Shown one piece after another: positions 8,506 to 17,398 of a DNA stretch of 64,000 nt (positions are counted from its first letter, which is position 1; each line of letters begins with the position of its first letter). The translations under genes were made by a program, and so were the position numbers. The notes under the pieces are model-generated. The model saw only the letters and a program-made list of their open reading frames with translations, searched no databases and had not been told where the DNA came from. The DNA is taken from positions 5,282,986 to 5,346,985 of the forward strand of contig SJPJ01000001.1 in NCBI GenBank assembly GCA_007859835.1. Direction: 5' to 3'. Source of the DNA: Novipirellula herctigrandis. Lineage in GTDB: Bacteria > Planctomycetota > Planctomycetia > Pirellulales > Pirellulaceae.

Positions 8506-10890
8506 CTATGACTTCGAACCAAAATGCTCTAGTGCAACCGTTTGTGCACCTTTGATGTCCAACTTGCCTGTTCCTAGCAGTGGAATTTTTTCGACTTCCA
8601 AAAAACTGTCTGCCGATGGGATGAAGAGATTCGGCAATCCCGCCTTGTTGAGTGCGGCCCGAACTTTGTCGTAATCCTGGGCGGGTGGTTTGAACAGAAC
8701 AATCAGCCGCTCACCTTTCTTGACATCGGGAACGGCAGTCACACAAACTCGTTGTCCCTCGTCATCATCGTTATCGGACGCGTCGCCATCGGCGTAGAGT
8801 CTCGCCAACTCGTCTTCGATGGTGACATGCGGAACCATTTCGCCACCAATTTTCGAGAACCGGCTTAGTCGTCCGGTAATATGTAGGAAACCTTGATCGT
8901 CCACATTGGCGATGTCGCCGGTAACGTACCATCCGTCTTGAATCGCCTTGCCCGTCAATTCCTCTTGGTTCGCATAGCCTTTCATCACATTGGGTCCTGT
9001 CACCAACAGCATGCCATCTTCGCCGGCGGCTAATTCCGACCCGTCATCAGTAGAGACGATTTTGGTGGAGATTCCAGGCAATGGCCGCCCGACGCTTCCT
9101 TCGTGGCGATCGATTTGGAACTTCGCATTCGAGCGAGTCGGCGGAATGTTCACCGACACCAATGGACTCAGTTCGGTGGTGCCATAGCCTTCTACCGGGC
9201 GCACACCGAATCGTTCTTCGAATGCATCGAATAGATCTCGGGGCATCTTCTCGGCACCGACCACGACCACATCGAGCGTCTTGAATTGTTGGGGTTCAAC
9301 CCGACGTAGATAGCTACGCAAAAACGTCGGCGTTCCTAACAGGACCGTCGCTTTGTATTTTTTCGTCAGCTTTCCGATCTGGCGAGAATCGAGTGGATTG
9401 AAGTGATAAACGCCCGCAGGGCCGAGCGTATTGACGGCCCACAACGTGACTGCATACCCGAAAGAATGAAAGAAGGGCAAAATGCCCATCACGACATCGT
9501 GAATATTCAGCTTGATCGCACGTTCGATCGCATCGACGTTGTGGCTAATATTTGCTTGACTCAGCATCACTCCCTTGGGCATTCCCGTTGAGCCGCTGGT
9601 GAAGATGATCGTGAGCAAGTCATCTTTGTCTACTTTGTGAAGACCCAAAATTCGGTCAAGTAAAAACGTCGGCAGCAATCGACCTTGGACAAAGCCAATC
9701 AGCTTATCCATGATTGTCACTTTTTGGGCAAAAGAATCGAGCAGCACGATTTCGGCATCGAGTTGCAAATCTAACTTGCTCAAGAACTTTTCGCTTGTTA
9801 AGACATGCTTGATATTGGCTTCCCCAATACAGTGGTTCATCACATCGCTACTAACGGTGTAATTCAAATTCGCCGAAATGCGCCGGTCGAGAGCTAAAGC
9901 CACATTAGCGGCGACTCCGGCGACACTCGGGGGTAAAAGAATTCCGACGTACTGTTCGTCCTTGCTCAATACTTCGCGACGCAGAAGACGCCGGAGCACG
10001 AGAACGCGGACCAACATATCGCGGGCGTTCACTTCCGTACCCAATGAATCAGCGCACTGTAATAGACGTCCTTTTTTTCGCCATGTGCGGATCACTCGTC
10101 GTGCAAGCGCCGGGAAAGCGTCGCGATGTTCGATCGTCGCTCGCGCACCAAGTTGTTGCACCTGGGAGCGTACCATTTCAAGTGGTGTGTCGCCTGGAAG
10201 TGGCTTTCCAATGTACAACGTCAATCGCCGTCGCAGCATGGTCGGCCATTTCCAAAATAATTTGCCGCCTGAATAACTGAACGCGCTTCCCCACATTCCA
10301 TCGAGCCACACGGGAACGATCGGTGCATCGGTTCCTTTGAGGATCTTCTGCACGCCTGGCTTGAACGCTTGAAGCTGTCCCGTTCGGGAAATGGTTCCCT
10401 CCGGAAAAATGCCGATCGAATCGCCTGCCTTCAAGCCTTCGCGAGCCGTCTTGAGGGCTCGGCCGATTGATTTCGGATTGCTTTTCATCAAGATGACGTC
10501 AAATCCGGCTCCTAGATATCGAGTGATAGCATTGTCGAAATTTTCGGCGTCGACGAGAAAACGGATGTTCTTGGGCAACATCCATAGGATCAAAATTCCA
10601 TCGATCCACGAAACATGGTTACTGCCGACGACATAGCCACCTTCGGTGGGCAAGTTTTCGAGTCCGATGACTTCTTTTCGATACAACGCCCAAAGCAAAG
10701 GTCGCATGAAGCCTCGGATGAAACGTCGCGGCGAAAAAATCGCGACCGAAACGGTCAAAGCGACAATCAAGGCGGCCGCCAACAATCCAATTTGCAATCC
10801 ACTCACGCGAGGTAGTCTCTCGAAAAATAATGCTGAAATAATTCCGTCTGGTTGCCCGATCGCGGCAAGCGAGTGAGCGTTCTCACCCAT
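8506..10890 (-). CDS. Fused lysophospholipid acyltransferase / AMP-forming acyl ligase (Aas-like)
   Basis: A fused protein of 794 residues, or 819 if a start at 10965 inside nagA is used. The N-terminal part has a membrane helix, then the PlsC acyltransferase motif NHVSWID (H-x4-D, about H92/D97) and FPEGTISRTG. The C-terminal part is an AMP-binding acyl ligase with FTSGSTGMPKGV and YVTGDIA, and a GRLSRFSKIGGE motif near the end. This matches Aas-type proteins that reacylate lysophospholipids, but the permease domain sometimes fused to them is absent. The 10890 start leaves 32 bp after nagA. Linkage to aminosugar genes may reflect lipid and envelope recycling, which is inference. Confidence 0.8.
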   Translation of the reverse strand: MGENAHSLAAIGQPDGIISALFFERLPRVSGLQIGLLAAALIVALTVSVAIFSPRRFIRGFMRPLLWALYRKEVIGLENLPTEGGYVVGSNHVSWIDGILILWMLPKNIRFLVDAENFDNAITRYLGAGFDVILMKSNPKSIGRALKTAREGLKAGDSIGIFPEGTISRTGQLQAFKPGVQKILKGTDAPIVPVWLDGMWGSAFSYSGGKLFWKWPTMLRRRLTLYIGKPLPGDTPLEMVRSQVQQLGARATIEHRDAFPALARRVIRTWRKKGRLLQCADSLGTEVNARDMLVRVLVLRRLLRREVLSKDEQYVGILLPPSVAGVAANVALALDRRISANLNYTVSSDVMNHCIGEANIKHVLTSEKFLSKLDLQLDAEIVLLDSFAQKVTIMDKLIGFVQGRLLPTFLLDRILGLHKVDKDDLLTIIFTSGSTGMPKGVMLSQANISHNVDAIERAIKLNIHDVVMGILPFFHSFGYAVTLWAVNTLGPAGVYHFNPLDSRQIGKLTKKYKATVLLGTPTFLRSYLRRVEPQQFKTLDVVVVGAEKMPRDLFDAFEERFGVRPVEGYGTTELSPLVSVNIPPTRSNAKFQIDRHEGSVGRPLPGISTKIVSTDDGSELAAGEDGMLLVTGPNVMKGYANQEELTGKAIQDGWYVTGDIANVDDQGFLHITGRLSRFSKIGGEMVPHVTIEDELARLYADGDASDNDDDEGQRVCVTAVPDVKKGERLIVLFKPPAQDYDKVRAALNKAGLPNLFIPSADSFLEVEKIPLLGTGKLDIKGAQTVALEHFGSKS

Positions 10891-10922
10891 ATCACCATAA
10901 ACGACACGCGGGGCGAGCGAAA

Positions 10923-11837
10923 TTAGACGTTTTCGATCAACCTTCTCGGATTCGTTCTCATCCAAGTATCAAGGGACACGTTATCGGCCCCTATTTCCGC
11001 GATTAGAAGCTGCTTCATGCGATTCATCGGCGTGGCACAGCCAGCGAAATGCGTCCGGCATGGGGCCCAGGCAGCCCCGCTTTGGTCGACGTGGACGGTT
11101 TGGTTACCAAGCGGATAGTCGCCGGGACCAAGCCCGGCTGCGCTGATCGCATCGCTCACGATAATGATATTTTCGTTAGGCACGCGTGCGAAATAGTTTT
11201 TTAGTGCAAACATGGGGACGTGATGCCCATCGGCGATAAAGCTAATCATTAGACGATCGGATCGGCTTAGCACTCGTTGGATCACATTGTCGTGACGAGG
11301 CTGTATCGCCGGACATCCATTGCCAAGATGGGTAAATAGGCGAAGTCCTGCATCGATACTTTGGTCCAATTGATCAAGCGAAGCGTTGCTATGTCCCGCA
11401 GCGACTGTGATTTGTTGATTCGTCAGAAAGTTTGTGACGGTTGCAGATTGGTCACATTCAGGAGCGAGCGTCAGGAGCCGAACGTGCCCACGACCGGCAT
11501 CAACCAATTGTTGTGCATCACTTAAATTTGCCGGCCGAATAGCTGCTTTGGGATGAGCACCGACAAATCCGTCGTCGGGATTTAGAAACGGGCCCTCGAT
11601 GTGGATGCCTGCTACCACATCGCGGATTTCGGAGACGTTGTCGATCGACTTCGCAATCCGATCGATTTGCGAAACCATTGACCGAAGCGGAGCGGTGATC
11701 ACGGTCGCCAATATCGATTGGACGCCGTCCGCCTTCAATCGTTCGCAGGCCTCGACCATCGCGGCTTCGTCGGTTTTCTCCGAATTGAAGTCAACACCGC
11801 CGTAGCCGTTGACTTGCAAATCGACAAAGCCGCTCAC
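10923..11837 (-). CDS. nagA: N-acetylglucosamine-6-phosphate deacetylase (short form)
   Basis: A 304-residue amidohydrolase of the NagA type, removing acetate from GlcNAc-6-phosphate in the cytoplasm. Diagnostic strands are VDLQVNGYGGVDF, HIEGPF, AAGHSNA, THLGNG, DGHHVP and VSDAISAAG. The start is a GTG whose last bases overlap the nagB stop (GTGA), with GGAG about nine bases upstream. From that start the protein begins directly at the barrel and lacks the N-terminal beta-sandwich strands of typical NagA (about 380 residues). An in-frame start at 11924 would lie inside nagB and does not encode those strands. The catalytic function should be retained, as the barrel motifs are complete. Confidence 0.85.
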   Translation of the reverse strand: MSGFVDLQVNGYGGVDFNSEKTDEAAMVEACERLKADGVQSILATVITAPLRSMVSQIDRIAKSIDNVSEIRDVVAGIHIEGPFLNPDDGFVGAHPKAAIRPANLSDAQQLVDAGRGHVRLLTLAPECDQSATVTNFLTNQQITVAAGHSNASLDQLDQSIDAGLRLFTHLGNGCPAIQPRHDNVIQRVLSRSDRLMISFIADGHHVPMFALKNYFARVPNENIIIVSDAISAAGLGPGDYPLGNQTVHVDQSGAAWAPCRTHFAGCATPMNRMKQLLIAEIGADNVSLDTWMRTNPRRLIENV

Positions 11838-12598
11838 TTCACCCGCTCCATACGGTCGAGCGTGTTTCGCGAAAGCTTGCTGGCTGCAGCGCGGTCGCAA
11901 GCGAAGTGGACCCCATGATGCCACTGCAAAATGCTGGCGGGCGTTTGCGGATCGATCGGTCCTTCTAAAGTTGCACGGACAGCGTTGGCTTTTCGCTCAT
12001 CCGGGACCGTGCAATAGATCTGCTTCGCTTTCAAGATTTGCTGGATCGACATGCTGATCGCTTGCCTGGGGACATCCTCGATCGATTCAAACCATCCTTC
12101 ACCGACTTGTTGGTGACGGCACGCCTCATCGAGTGTGACGGTGATGTAGGGATCGGTAATTTGAAAATCAGCAGGCGGATCGTTAAAGGCCAAGTGAGCA
12201 TTCTCGCCGATTCCCACCAATGCAACATCAACGGTGGTTTCGCGGAGCAATCCGCCGATACGGTCAATGGTCTCGGTTGGCGGTTGGTTGCCGTACAAAT
12301 AATGAAAGTCCGCCAACGGAACTCGCGAAACAAATCGTTCTTTTAGATATCGGCAAAAGGAAGCGGAGTGTTCTTCGGACAGCCCAATGTACTCGTCAAG
12401 ATGGAACCCTTCGACACACGTCCAATCAATGTTCGGTTGCTTAATCAATGCGCCGAGCACCTCGAATTGAGACGAACCGGTTGCCACGATGATCGATGCT
12501 TTTCCTTGTTCTTCAATCGCTTGACGAAGGCATTCGGATGCTTGTTTGGCAACCCATTTGCCCATCGATTGCCGATTGGCCGCTAGCAGCATACGCAT
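11834..12598 (-). CDS. nagB: Glucosamine-6-phosphate deaminase
   Basis: A 254-residue protein of the NagB/6-phosphogluconolactonase fold, converting glucosamine-6-phosphate to fructose-6-phosphate and ammonia. The active-site motifs are FHLDEY (D68, E69) and GIGENAHLAFNDPP. In the latter the catalytic His is kept, while the D-G-H of the E. coli enzyme reads N-A-H and the final Glu is Asp; a related GENGH form is common in bacterial NagB-like proteins, so activity is likely. It heads a minus-strand operon and overlaps nagA by four bases, implying translational coupling in aminosugar catabolism. Confidence 0.85.
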   Translation of the reverse strand: MRMLLAANRQSMGKWVAKQASECLRQAIEEQGKASIIVATGSSQFEVLGALIKQPNIDWTCVEGFHLDEYIGLSEEHSASFCRYLKERFVSRVPLADFHYLYGNQPPTETIDRIGGLLRETTVDVALVGIGENAHLAFNDPPADFQITDPYITVTLDEACRHQQVGEGWFESIEDVPRQAISMSIQQILKAKQIYCTVPDERKANAVRATLEGPIDPQTPASILQWHHGVHFACDRAAASKLSRNTLDRMERVK

Positions 12599-12737
12599 GA
12601 TGTTTTTTGTGTTTTGCGAGACTCGATGAAGGAGGTGGCGTTATCGCTTCTGTGCCACAACGCCTTAATGCCTTCAGGTTATTGTGCCAGAGTTCTCATC
12701 CTATAGCGAGACCGTAGCGTGAGATGCAGTGAACAGC

Positions 12738-13709
12738 TCAGACGAGCTGTTTTTCAATGTTTGCGGCTACGGATTCCGGATTCATGTTCTCGTCAAGGCT
12801 AACCGTTCGAATTTCGCTAAATGAGCGGAACCATGTTTCTTGGCGTTTGGCGAGTTGGCGAGTGTGAATCGCGATGAATTCTTTTGCTTTTTCGAGATCA
12901 TTGTCCGTTTCGAAGCTCTCAATCAATTCGCGGTAACCTACCGCTTGAGCTGCCGTCTTGGACAACGTCCCATAGTTATCGAGCAATCCTCGCACTTCCT
13001 GGACCAAACCGGATGTGAACATTTTATTGACACGTTCGTTAATGCGGTGGTGCAATTTCGCTCGGTCCCAACTCATCCAAAACACGTTACACGCCAAAGC
13101 GGCAACCGCTTGATCAAACTGGATTTGTCGGTGGCTCAGAGGTTGGCCCGTATGATATGCCACTTCCAGCGCGCGGATCATCCGGCGCGCATCCGTCGGC
13201 GCGATTCGATGGGCGGCTAGTGGGTCGACTTGCTGTAAACGTTGATGCAGTGCAAGCGGGCCAAATTGCGCGAGGTCCCGTTCGACACTCTGGCGAAAGG
13301 CTTCGTCGGCGGGCGGTCCTGGGTCAAAACCTCGCAGGACGGCCTTTAAAAACATTGGTGTCCCTCCGACAAAGATCGCAGGCGTGTTCTTCGCCTCGAG
13401 TTCATCGACGATTCGGTGGCTCTCTTTCAAATAACATGCCACACTAAATGATTCGTTTGGGTCAACCAAATCAATCAAATGGTGTGGTACCCGATTTTGA
13501 TCTTCCAACGTCGGTTTCGCCGTGCCAATGTCCATTCCACGATACACGGCAATCGAATCAAGCGACAAAATTTCGCCGCCAATCCGCGCGGCCAATTCCA
13601 ATGCAATTTCGCTTTTTCCCGACGCTGTGGGACCCGTGATAACGATCACTCGCTGAGCTAATGACGCGTAGGGGGCCAATGACGCGTAGGTGTCGATTCG
13701 ATCGTCCAT
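12738..13709 (-). CDS. miaA: tRNA dimethylallyltransferase
   Basis: A 323-residue MiaA, which transfers a dimethylallyl group to A37 of tRNAs reading UNN codons. The P-loop GPTASGKS (residues 26-33), the strand LSLDSIAVYRGMDIGTAKP and the motif HHLIDLVDP are characteristic, and the length is normal. The N-terminus carries a six-residue repeat (YASLAP, YASLAQ) caused by an 18 bp tandem duplication just before the P-loop domain. A later start would remove the repeat but leave little before the first strand. It sits between the nag operon and the polysaccharide genes and appears to be transcribed alone. Confidence 0.93.
   Translation of the reverse strand: MDDRIDTYASLAPYASLAQRVIVITGPTASGKSEIALELAARIGGEILSLDSIAVYRGMDIGTAKPTLEDQNRVPHHLIDLVDPNESFSVACYLKESHRIVDELEAKNTPAIFVGGTPMFLKAVLRGFDPGPPADEAFRQSVERDLAQFGPLALHQRLQQVDPLAAHRIAPTDARRMIRALEVAYHTGQPLSHRQIQFDQAVAALACNVFWMSWDRAKLHHRINERVNKMFTSGLVQEVRGLLDNYGTLSKTAAQAVGYRELIESFETDNDLEKAKEFIAIHTRQLAKRQETWFRSFSEIRTVSLDENMNPESVAANIEKQLV
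13660..13690. repeat. Tandem duplication, 13 bp core at an 18 bp period in the miaA 5' end
   Basis: AATGACGCGTAGG occurs at 13660-13672 and 13678-13690, in register at 18 bp. On the minus strand it encodes the repeated YASLA motif near the N-terminus of MiaA. The period keeps the reading frame. Confidence 0.8.
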
Positions 13710-13760
13710 CGGCCCTGTTTGAGTCCCTCATGCAAAAAGAAATTGTCTGGTCTTATCCAT

Positions 13761-13779
13761 ATCGGTCCACTCGACCGAT
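13761..13779. other. Hairpin-forming inverted repeat between the sugar transferase and miaA
   Basis: ATCGGTC (13761-13767) and GACCGAT (13773-13779) form a perfect seven-pair stem with a five-base loop. It lies 3' of the sugar transferase gene and 5' of miaA on the minus strand. No T-run follows on either strand, so it may be a factor-dependent terminator or RNA-stabilising stem rather than an intrinsic terminator. Confidence 0.4.
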
Positions 13780-13852
13780 CTCTAAAGACTATACAACGTC
13801 TGGGGTCAGCAGGGCAGGGCGTGCCGATGAGGTGGGAGTCATCGCGTGGATG

Positions 13853-14737
13853 CTAGGCAACTTCTTGGGGCGTGAGTGATGTGGCGCGAATCGGCTGGGT
13901 TCGGACGGTGGGAGGCGTCATTGGACGTTTCCGTTTCTCTATCGTTGTGATGGCTTTTTCCTGTTGGTGGCCAGACGAAGTCCCCACAACACGCTGTCGA
14001 TTGCTCGCAACTTTGAGCCACACTTGCCGAATAACGTGCGGCAGGGTTACAACCAGCAAGCGGATGTCGACGAGCAGACTCGCGCTGTGAATATATTTCA
14101 TGTCGTGTGCGATCTTTTCCGGGATACCGGCTAGCGATTCGTCGTAGCCCAAGCGTAGTTGGGCGAGACCTGTGATGCCGGGTTTGACTTGAGTTCGCTC
14201 GAGATAGTTGGGCAATTCCTCTGCTAACCGCTCGACAAATTCAGGACGTTCCGGTCGTGGTCCTACAAGGTTCATGTTACCTGCTAAGACGTTGAACAAT
14301 TGTGGCAGTTCGTCAAGGTGAGAACATCGAAGCCAACGTCCTAGTGGAGTCACACGCGCATCTGCGGTATGACTCCAAACCGCGCCCGTGCCCTTTTCCG
14401 CGTTGCGCTGCATCGTGCGAAATTTCCAAATTTGATAGAGACTCCCTTTCTTTCCAACTCGAACTTGCCGAAAGAAAATCGGACGTCCGTCACAGATAAG
14501 AATCGCAAGCGCAACGACCGACATCACCGGCAATGCGAATGTCAGAATGCCTACGGATAGTAAGCGGTCGGTCACTGACTTGATCTGGAAATAGTGACTT
14601 GGCTCTGGGGGTGCGATGTTAATCTCGTCACTTGATCTACTCGTTGAGCGAATAAGCGAAGGATGAACGTAGAAATCAGAGCGAAGGTTCCAGGATGTCG
14701 GCGATGGTTCAGTGGGTGTCGAGAGACCTTGAATCAT
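13853..14737 (-). CDS. Exopolysaccharide sugar transferase (polyprenyl phosphate glycosylphosphotransferase)
   Basis: A 294-residue priming transferase that links a sugar-1-phosphate to undecaprenyl phosphate at the inner membrane. One hydrophobic segment follows KSVTDRLLS. It is followed by the conserved stretch FFRQVRVGKKG, WKFRTM, the SHLDELPQLFNV motif, GPRPERPEFV and VKPGITGLAQ. It lacks the multi-helix N-terminal half of WbaP-type enzymes, so it is of the short (PglC/EpsL-like) form. The start ATG 14737 overlaps the 3' end of the Wzc-like gene by 29 bases, so the two are coupled. Upstream in-frame codons to 15079 read across that gene and are rejected. Confidence 0.85.
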   Translation of the reverse strand: MIQGLSTPTEPSPTSWNLRSDFYVHPSLIRSTSRSSDEINIAPPEPSHYFQIKSVTDRLLSVGILTFALPVMSVVALAILICDGRPIFFRQVRVGKKGSLYQIWKFRTMQRNAEKGTGAVWSHTADARVTPLGRWLRCSHLDELPQLFNVLAGNMNLVGPRPERPEFVERLAEELPNYLERTQVKPGITGLAQLRLGYDESLAGIPEKIAHDMKYIHSASLLVDIRLLVVTLPHVIRQVWLKVASNRQRVVGTSSGHQQEKAITTIEKRKRPMTPPTVRTQPIRATSLTPQEVA

Positions 14738-17129
14738 GAGTGGATTGGGAGTTCGTGTGGGACGGGGAGGAAATGGAGGTTGGCTGAAGCTTGCGCAGTT
14801 CACTTCGTAATTCTTCGATTTCGACGCACAGCAGGTCTTCATCGGAGTTTTTGCGTGCGGTTGCACTCTTTGGCGAGGGAAGCTTCTTTGGAGGAATTTT
14901 GGGGAGTGTTTGACGGACGCTACGCAATTGGCCTTGTATTGGGTTTTGAGTATCGAAAAGTACTGCACCACCCATCGATAATTCCGCTTGATAGGCAGCT
15001 TGTTCGCAAAGAACGATTTGACTCCATCGGGTCTTGTTGACCTGGACCGCGAGCAGATTGGTGTCCACTTCGGCGCCAAGCAAGTGACCCTGGGGAGAGC
15101 CTAATATGGATGGTCCGTTGACAATGATCGCGTCATAACGCGACTGCATCATATTTAGGACACGGCGCAGCGTTCGCGGGTCAATCCACGTTTGCTGCTG
15201 TTCGAAAAAGCCAACTGGCAAAAGATGAATTTGGGGGTGATCGGTTGATATGATTCGCTTGGCAACTGCGTCGAAAGCCTCTTCACCCGAGTCGCCTTCC
15301 AAATCCGAAATTGCCTGTTCGATTGATAGTTGGACCATCCCTTCGGCATCGGCGACTCCGAGCATGTCGCTCAGTCGCGTCGGTCCCGTGTCGCAGTCGA
15401 TCACTAATACACGACGGCGATAGCCCCCAAGCACGGTTGCAAGTTCTTGTGCAACACGATGTCTCAGTTCTTTGGGCGTACAGCTTGTGACCATTACGGT
15501 TGGCGCGAGCGTCGATGGATTTCGCTTCAGGAAAACATTCACGGCGGCTTCGTTAACGCCATTCTCCTGAGGAATATGCTTGGCCCATGACAGCGTGTTT
15601 GACTGGGATTTGGCGAATGCAGATGTGCCAAATACGGGGAAACGTGAATGGGAAACCACGTCGTCAGCAAAACGGACGCGGCAAGCACGCCATTCTCGGT
15701 AGCCAATCGCAAATACAACAAGAATCCAACCACAAAGTGCGGAGCCGGCGGCGGCTTTGAGTTGCTTCGAATGCGTGGCATGTTCGGGAAGCTTGGCTAG
15801 TTCAATCAGTGTCACTCGTGGTTGCGATTGTCCTTCAATTTTTAGCTCTTGCAGCGATTGCCACAAACTATCAGCTAAACGGCTTTGGCGTTCCACTGCG
15901 TGACGTGACATGTCCAGCGGGATTGCGGTCGTTTCGACCGACGCGGAAACGACGGAATCCATTTCGGACAGCCGTTCGCGTAAGAAATCTTTTTCGCTTC
16001 GATTCAATTGAATTTGCTGTTTCAGATCAGTTAACGTTGCTTGACGCTCGATCATGGTTTGGCTGCGAGATTGCTCGGCGATTTCTGATCGAATTAGCGA
16101 TTCGTTTTGGGCAATGTCGTCGAGAATCAACCGTTGTTGCTCCATCAGCGTCACGATTTGCGGTGAATTTGGGTCGACCGCGATGTCCCGAAGTTGGTTG
16201 ATTTTTTGTGATAAGCGCGCAAGTGCGTTTTTCGCTTGGATGATTTCAGGGTGTTGATGAAGTGCTGCGTCGGCAACGTCGGGACGGCTTGCGACTTGTT
16301 CCGCCCATTCTTGCTCTTCTTCCGCCAATTTGGATTGCAACTGGTTGCCGCGAAGTTGCGCTGCTTGCAGTTGTCGAGCGTAATCACGGTAGGCTTGGAA
16401 TTGCATTTCATCGCGAAGGGTCATCGATTCCGATCGATCCGTTCCGACCGATTCCGCGACGCTGTTGAGTTTGTCCCAGAGTTTGTCCAGCTCAACATCG
16501 GCAGCTCGTGCCGCTCGTTCGAGTTCCCTTTCCCGTTGTTGGTAGTCATAGGCCAAACGGTTCGTGATCTCGGCGAGGTAAGCCTGTGTCACAGCGCACG
16601 AAAGCGCATGGGCAAGACGTGGTGACCGATGTGAGGCAACAATGCTCATCACTTCGGAACCCGCTTCGGTTTCCACGTCGAGACATTTTGCGAGCCACTC
16701 GATGCGTTCGGTTTCGGGAAGTTCACTGGTGAAAGGCTTTAGTCCCTGATCGTTCATCGCGACTGCGAGGACTTGTGGTGATGCCACCAACTTCGCTTGC
16801 GATCGAAAGAATGCAAGGTCATCCGCACGCGTGGTTTGTGCCGCGAAGACGACATTCCGCTGTTCACGTACACGCAATAAACCCTTGGCTCGGTATTGCG
16901 GAGGAATAAGATGCCAAGCACCGATCGCTAGCCCCAAGGACACAATCAGGCCGATCACGCATGTTGCAACCAAATGGTGACGGCAGGCTAAAATCAGATC
17001 ACTGAATTCCGGCATGCCACCTTTCGGCGCAGCGTGTCGCAACGACATTCGAGGATGCTCATGCGTTGCGTTCGCAGTGGATGGTAACGCATCGTATGAG
17101 TCAGCGGGATCGTGAGATTTTCCAACCAT
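14709..17129 (-). CDS. Wzz/Wzc-like chain-length protein with a degenerate tyrosine-kinase domain
   Basis: An 806-residue polysaccharide co-polymerase. A first membrane helix (about 53-72), a long extracytoplasmic helical region rich in Gln/Glu/Arg (about 190-430) and a second helix (about 458-476) form the Wzz part. A cytoplasmic BY-kinase-like domain follows (about 495-725). Its P-loop position reads SCTPKELRHRVAQ, without the G-K-S/T needed to bind phosphate. The Walker A' strand VLVIDCD is kept, but the Walker B Asp is replaced (IIVNGPS). The last 80 residues contain no Tyr cluster. It therefore probably controls chain length or export without kinase activity. Coupled to the downstream sugar transferase. 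Confidence 0.8.
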   Translation of the reverse strand: MVGKSHDPADSYDALPSTANATHEHPRMSLRHAAPKGGMPEFSDLILACRHHLVATCVIGLIVSLGLAIGAWHLIPPQYRAKGLLRVREQRNVVFAAQTTRADDLAFFRSQAKLVASPQVLAVAMNDQGLKPFTSELPETERIEWLAKCLDVETEAGSEVMSIVASHRSPRLAHALSCAVTQAYLAEITNRLAYDYQQRERELERAARAADVELDKLWDKLNSVAESVGTDRSESMTLRDEMQFQAYRDYARQLQAAQLRGNQLQSKLAEEEQEWAEQVASRPDVADAALHQHPEIIQAKNALARLSQKINQLRDIAVDPNSPQIVTLMEQQRLILDDIAQNESLIRSEIAEQSRSQTMIERQATLTDLKQQIQLNRSEKDFLRERLSEMDSVVSASVETTAIPLDMSRHAVERQSRLADSLWQSLQELKIEGQSQPRVTLIELAKLPEHATHSKQLKAAAGSALCGWILVVFAIGYREWRACRVRFADDVVSHSRFPVFGTSAFAKSQSNTLSWAKHIPQENGVNEAAVNVFLKRNPSTLAPTVMVTSCTPKELRHRVAQELATVLGGYRRRVLVIDCDTGPTRLSDMLGVADAEGMVQLSIEQAISDLEGDSGEEAFDAVAKRIISTDHPQIHLLPVGFFEQQQTWIDPRTLRRVLNMMQSRYDAIIVNGPSILGSPQGHLLGAEVDTNLLAVQVNKTRWSQIVLCEQAAYQAELSMGGAVLFDTQNPIQGQLRSVRQTLPKIPPKKLPSPKSATARKNSDEDLLCVEIEELRSELRKLQPTSISSPSHTNSQSTHDSRSLDTH

Positions 17130-17398
17130 GGAAGATTACATATGCAGGTGTGATCTCGAACATTTTTTTGGCGGATGGTTGCGATGATGAAAGCGCATAC
17201 GCCAAATCCGAATTAACGCTGCCCCACAAAGTTACTCGGCACATTGCGCGTGGCAGTGAACTTCAGAGAGTTCGTGCCCTACAAAGAGAAGAAACCGGAT
17301 AGCCACAACGGCATGGTGGCCCAATGCGGATTGGTTCTGCGGGAAGAGAGAGCTGGTTTGGTTTTTCGTGCCGTACCGATCCAGACCGGACAGAAGGG

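Noticed and set aside
11838..11924. Longer NagA start inside nagB
   Set aside because: The GTG overlapping the nagB stop gives the family motif straight away and is in a typical coupled position.
13661..13879. Plus-strand 72-codon frame between miaA and the sugar transferase
   Set aside because: It overlaps both ends of minus-strand genes and has no family resemblance; part is the 18 bp repeat.
14738..15079. N-terminal extension of the sugar transferase into the Wzc-like gene
   Set aside because: The residues are low-complexity and basic and overlap a real gene in another frame; the family start is well matched at 14737.
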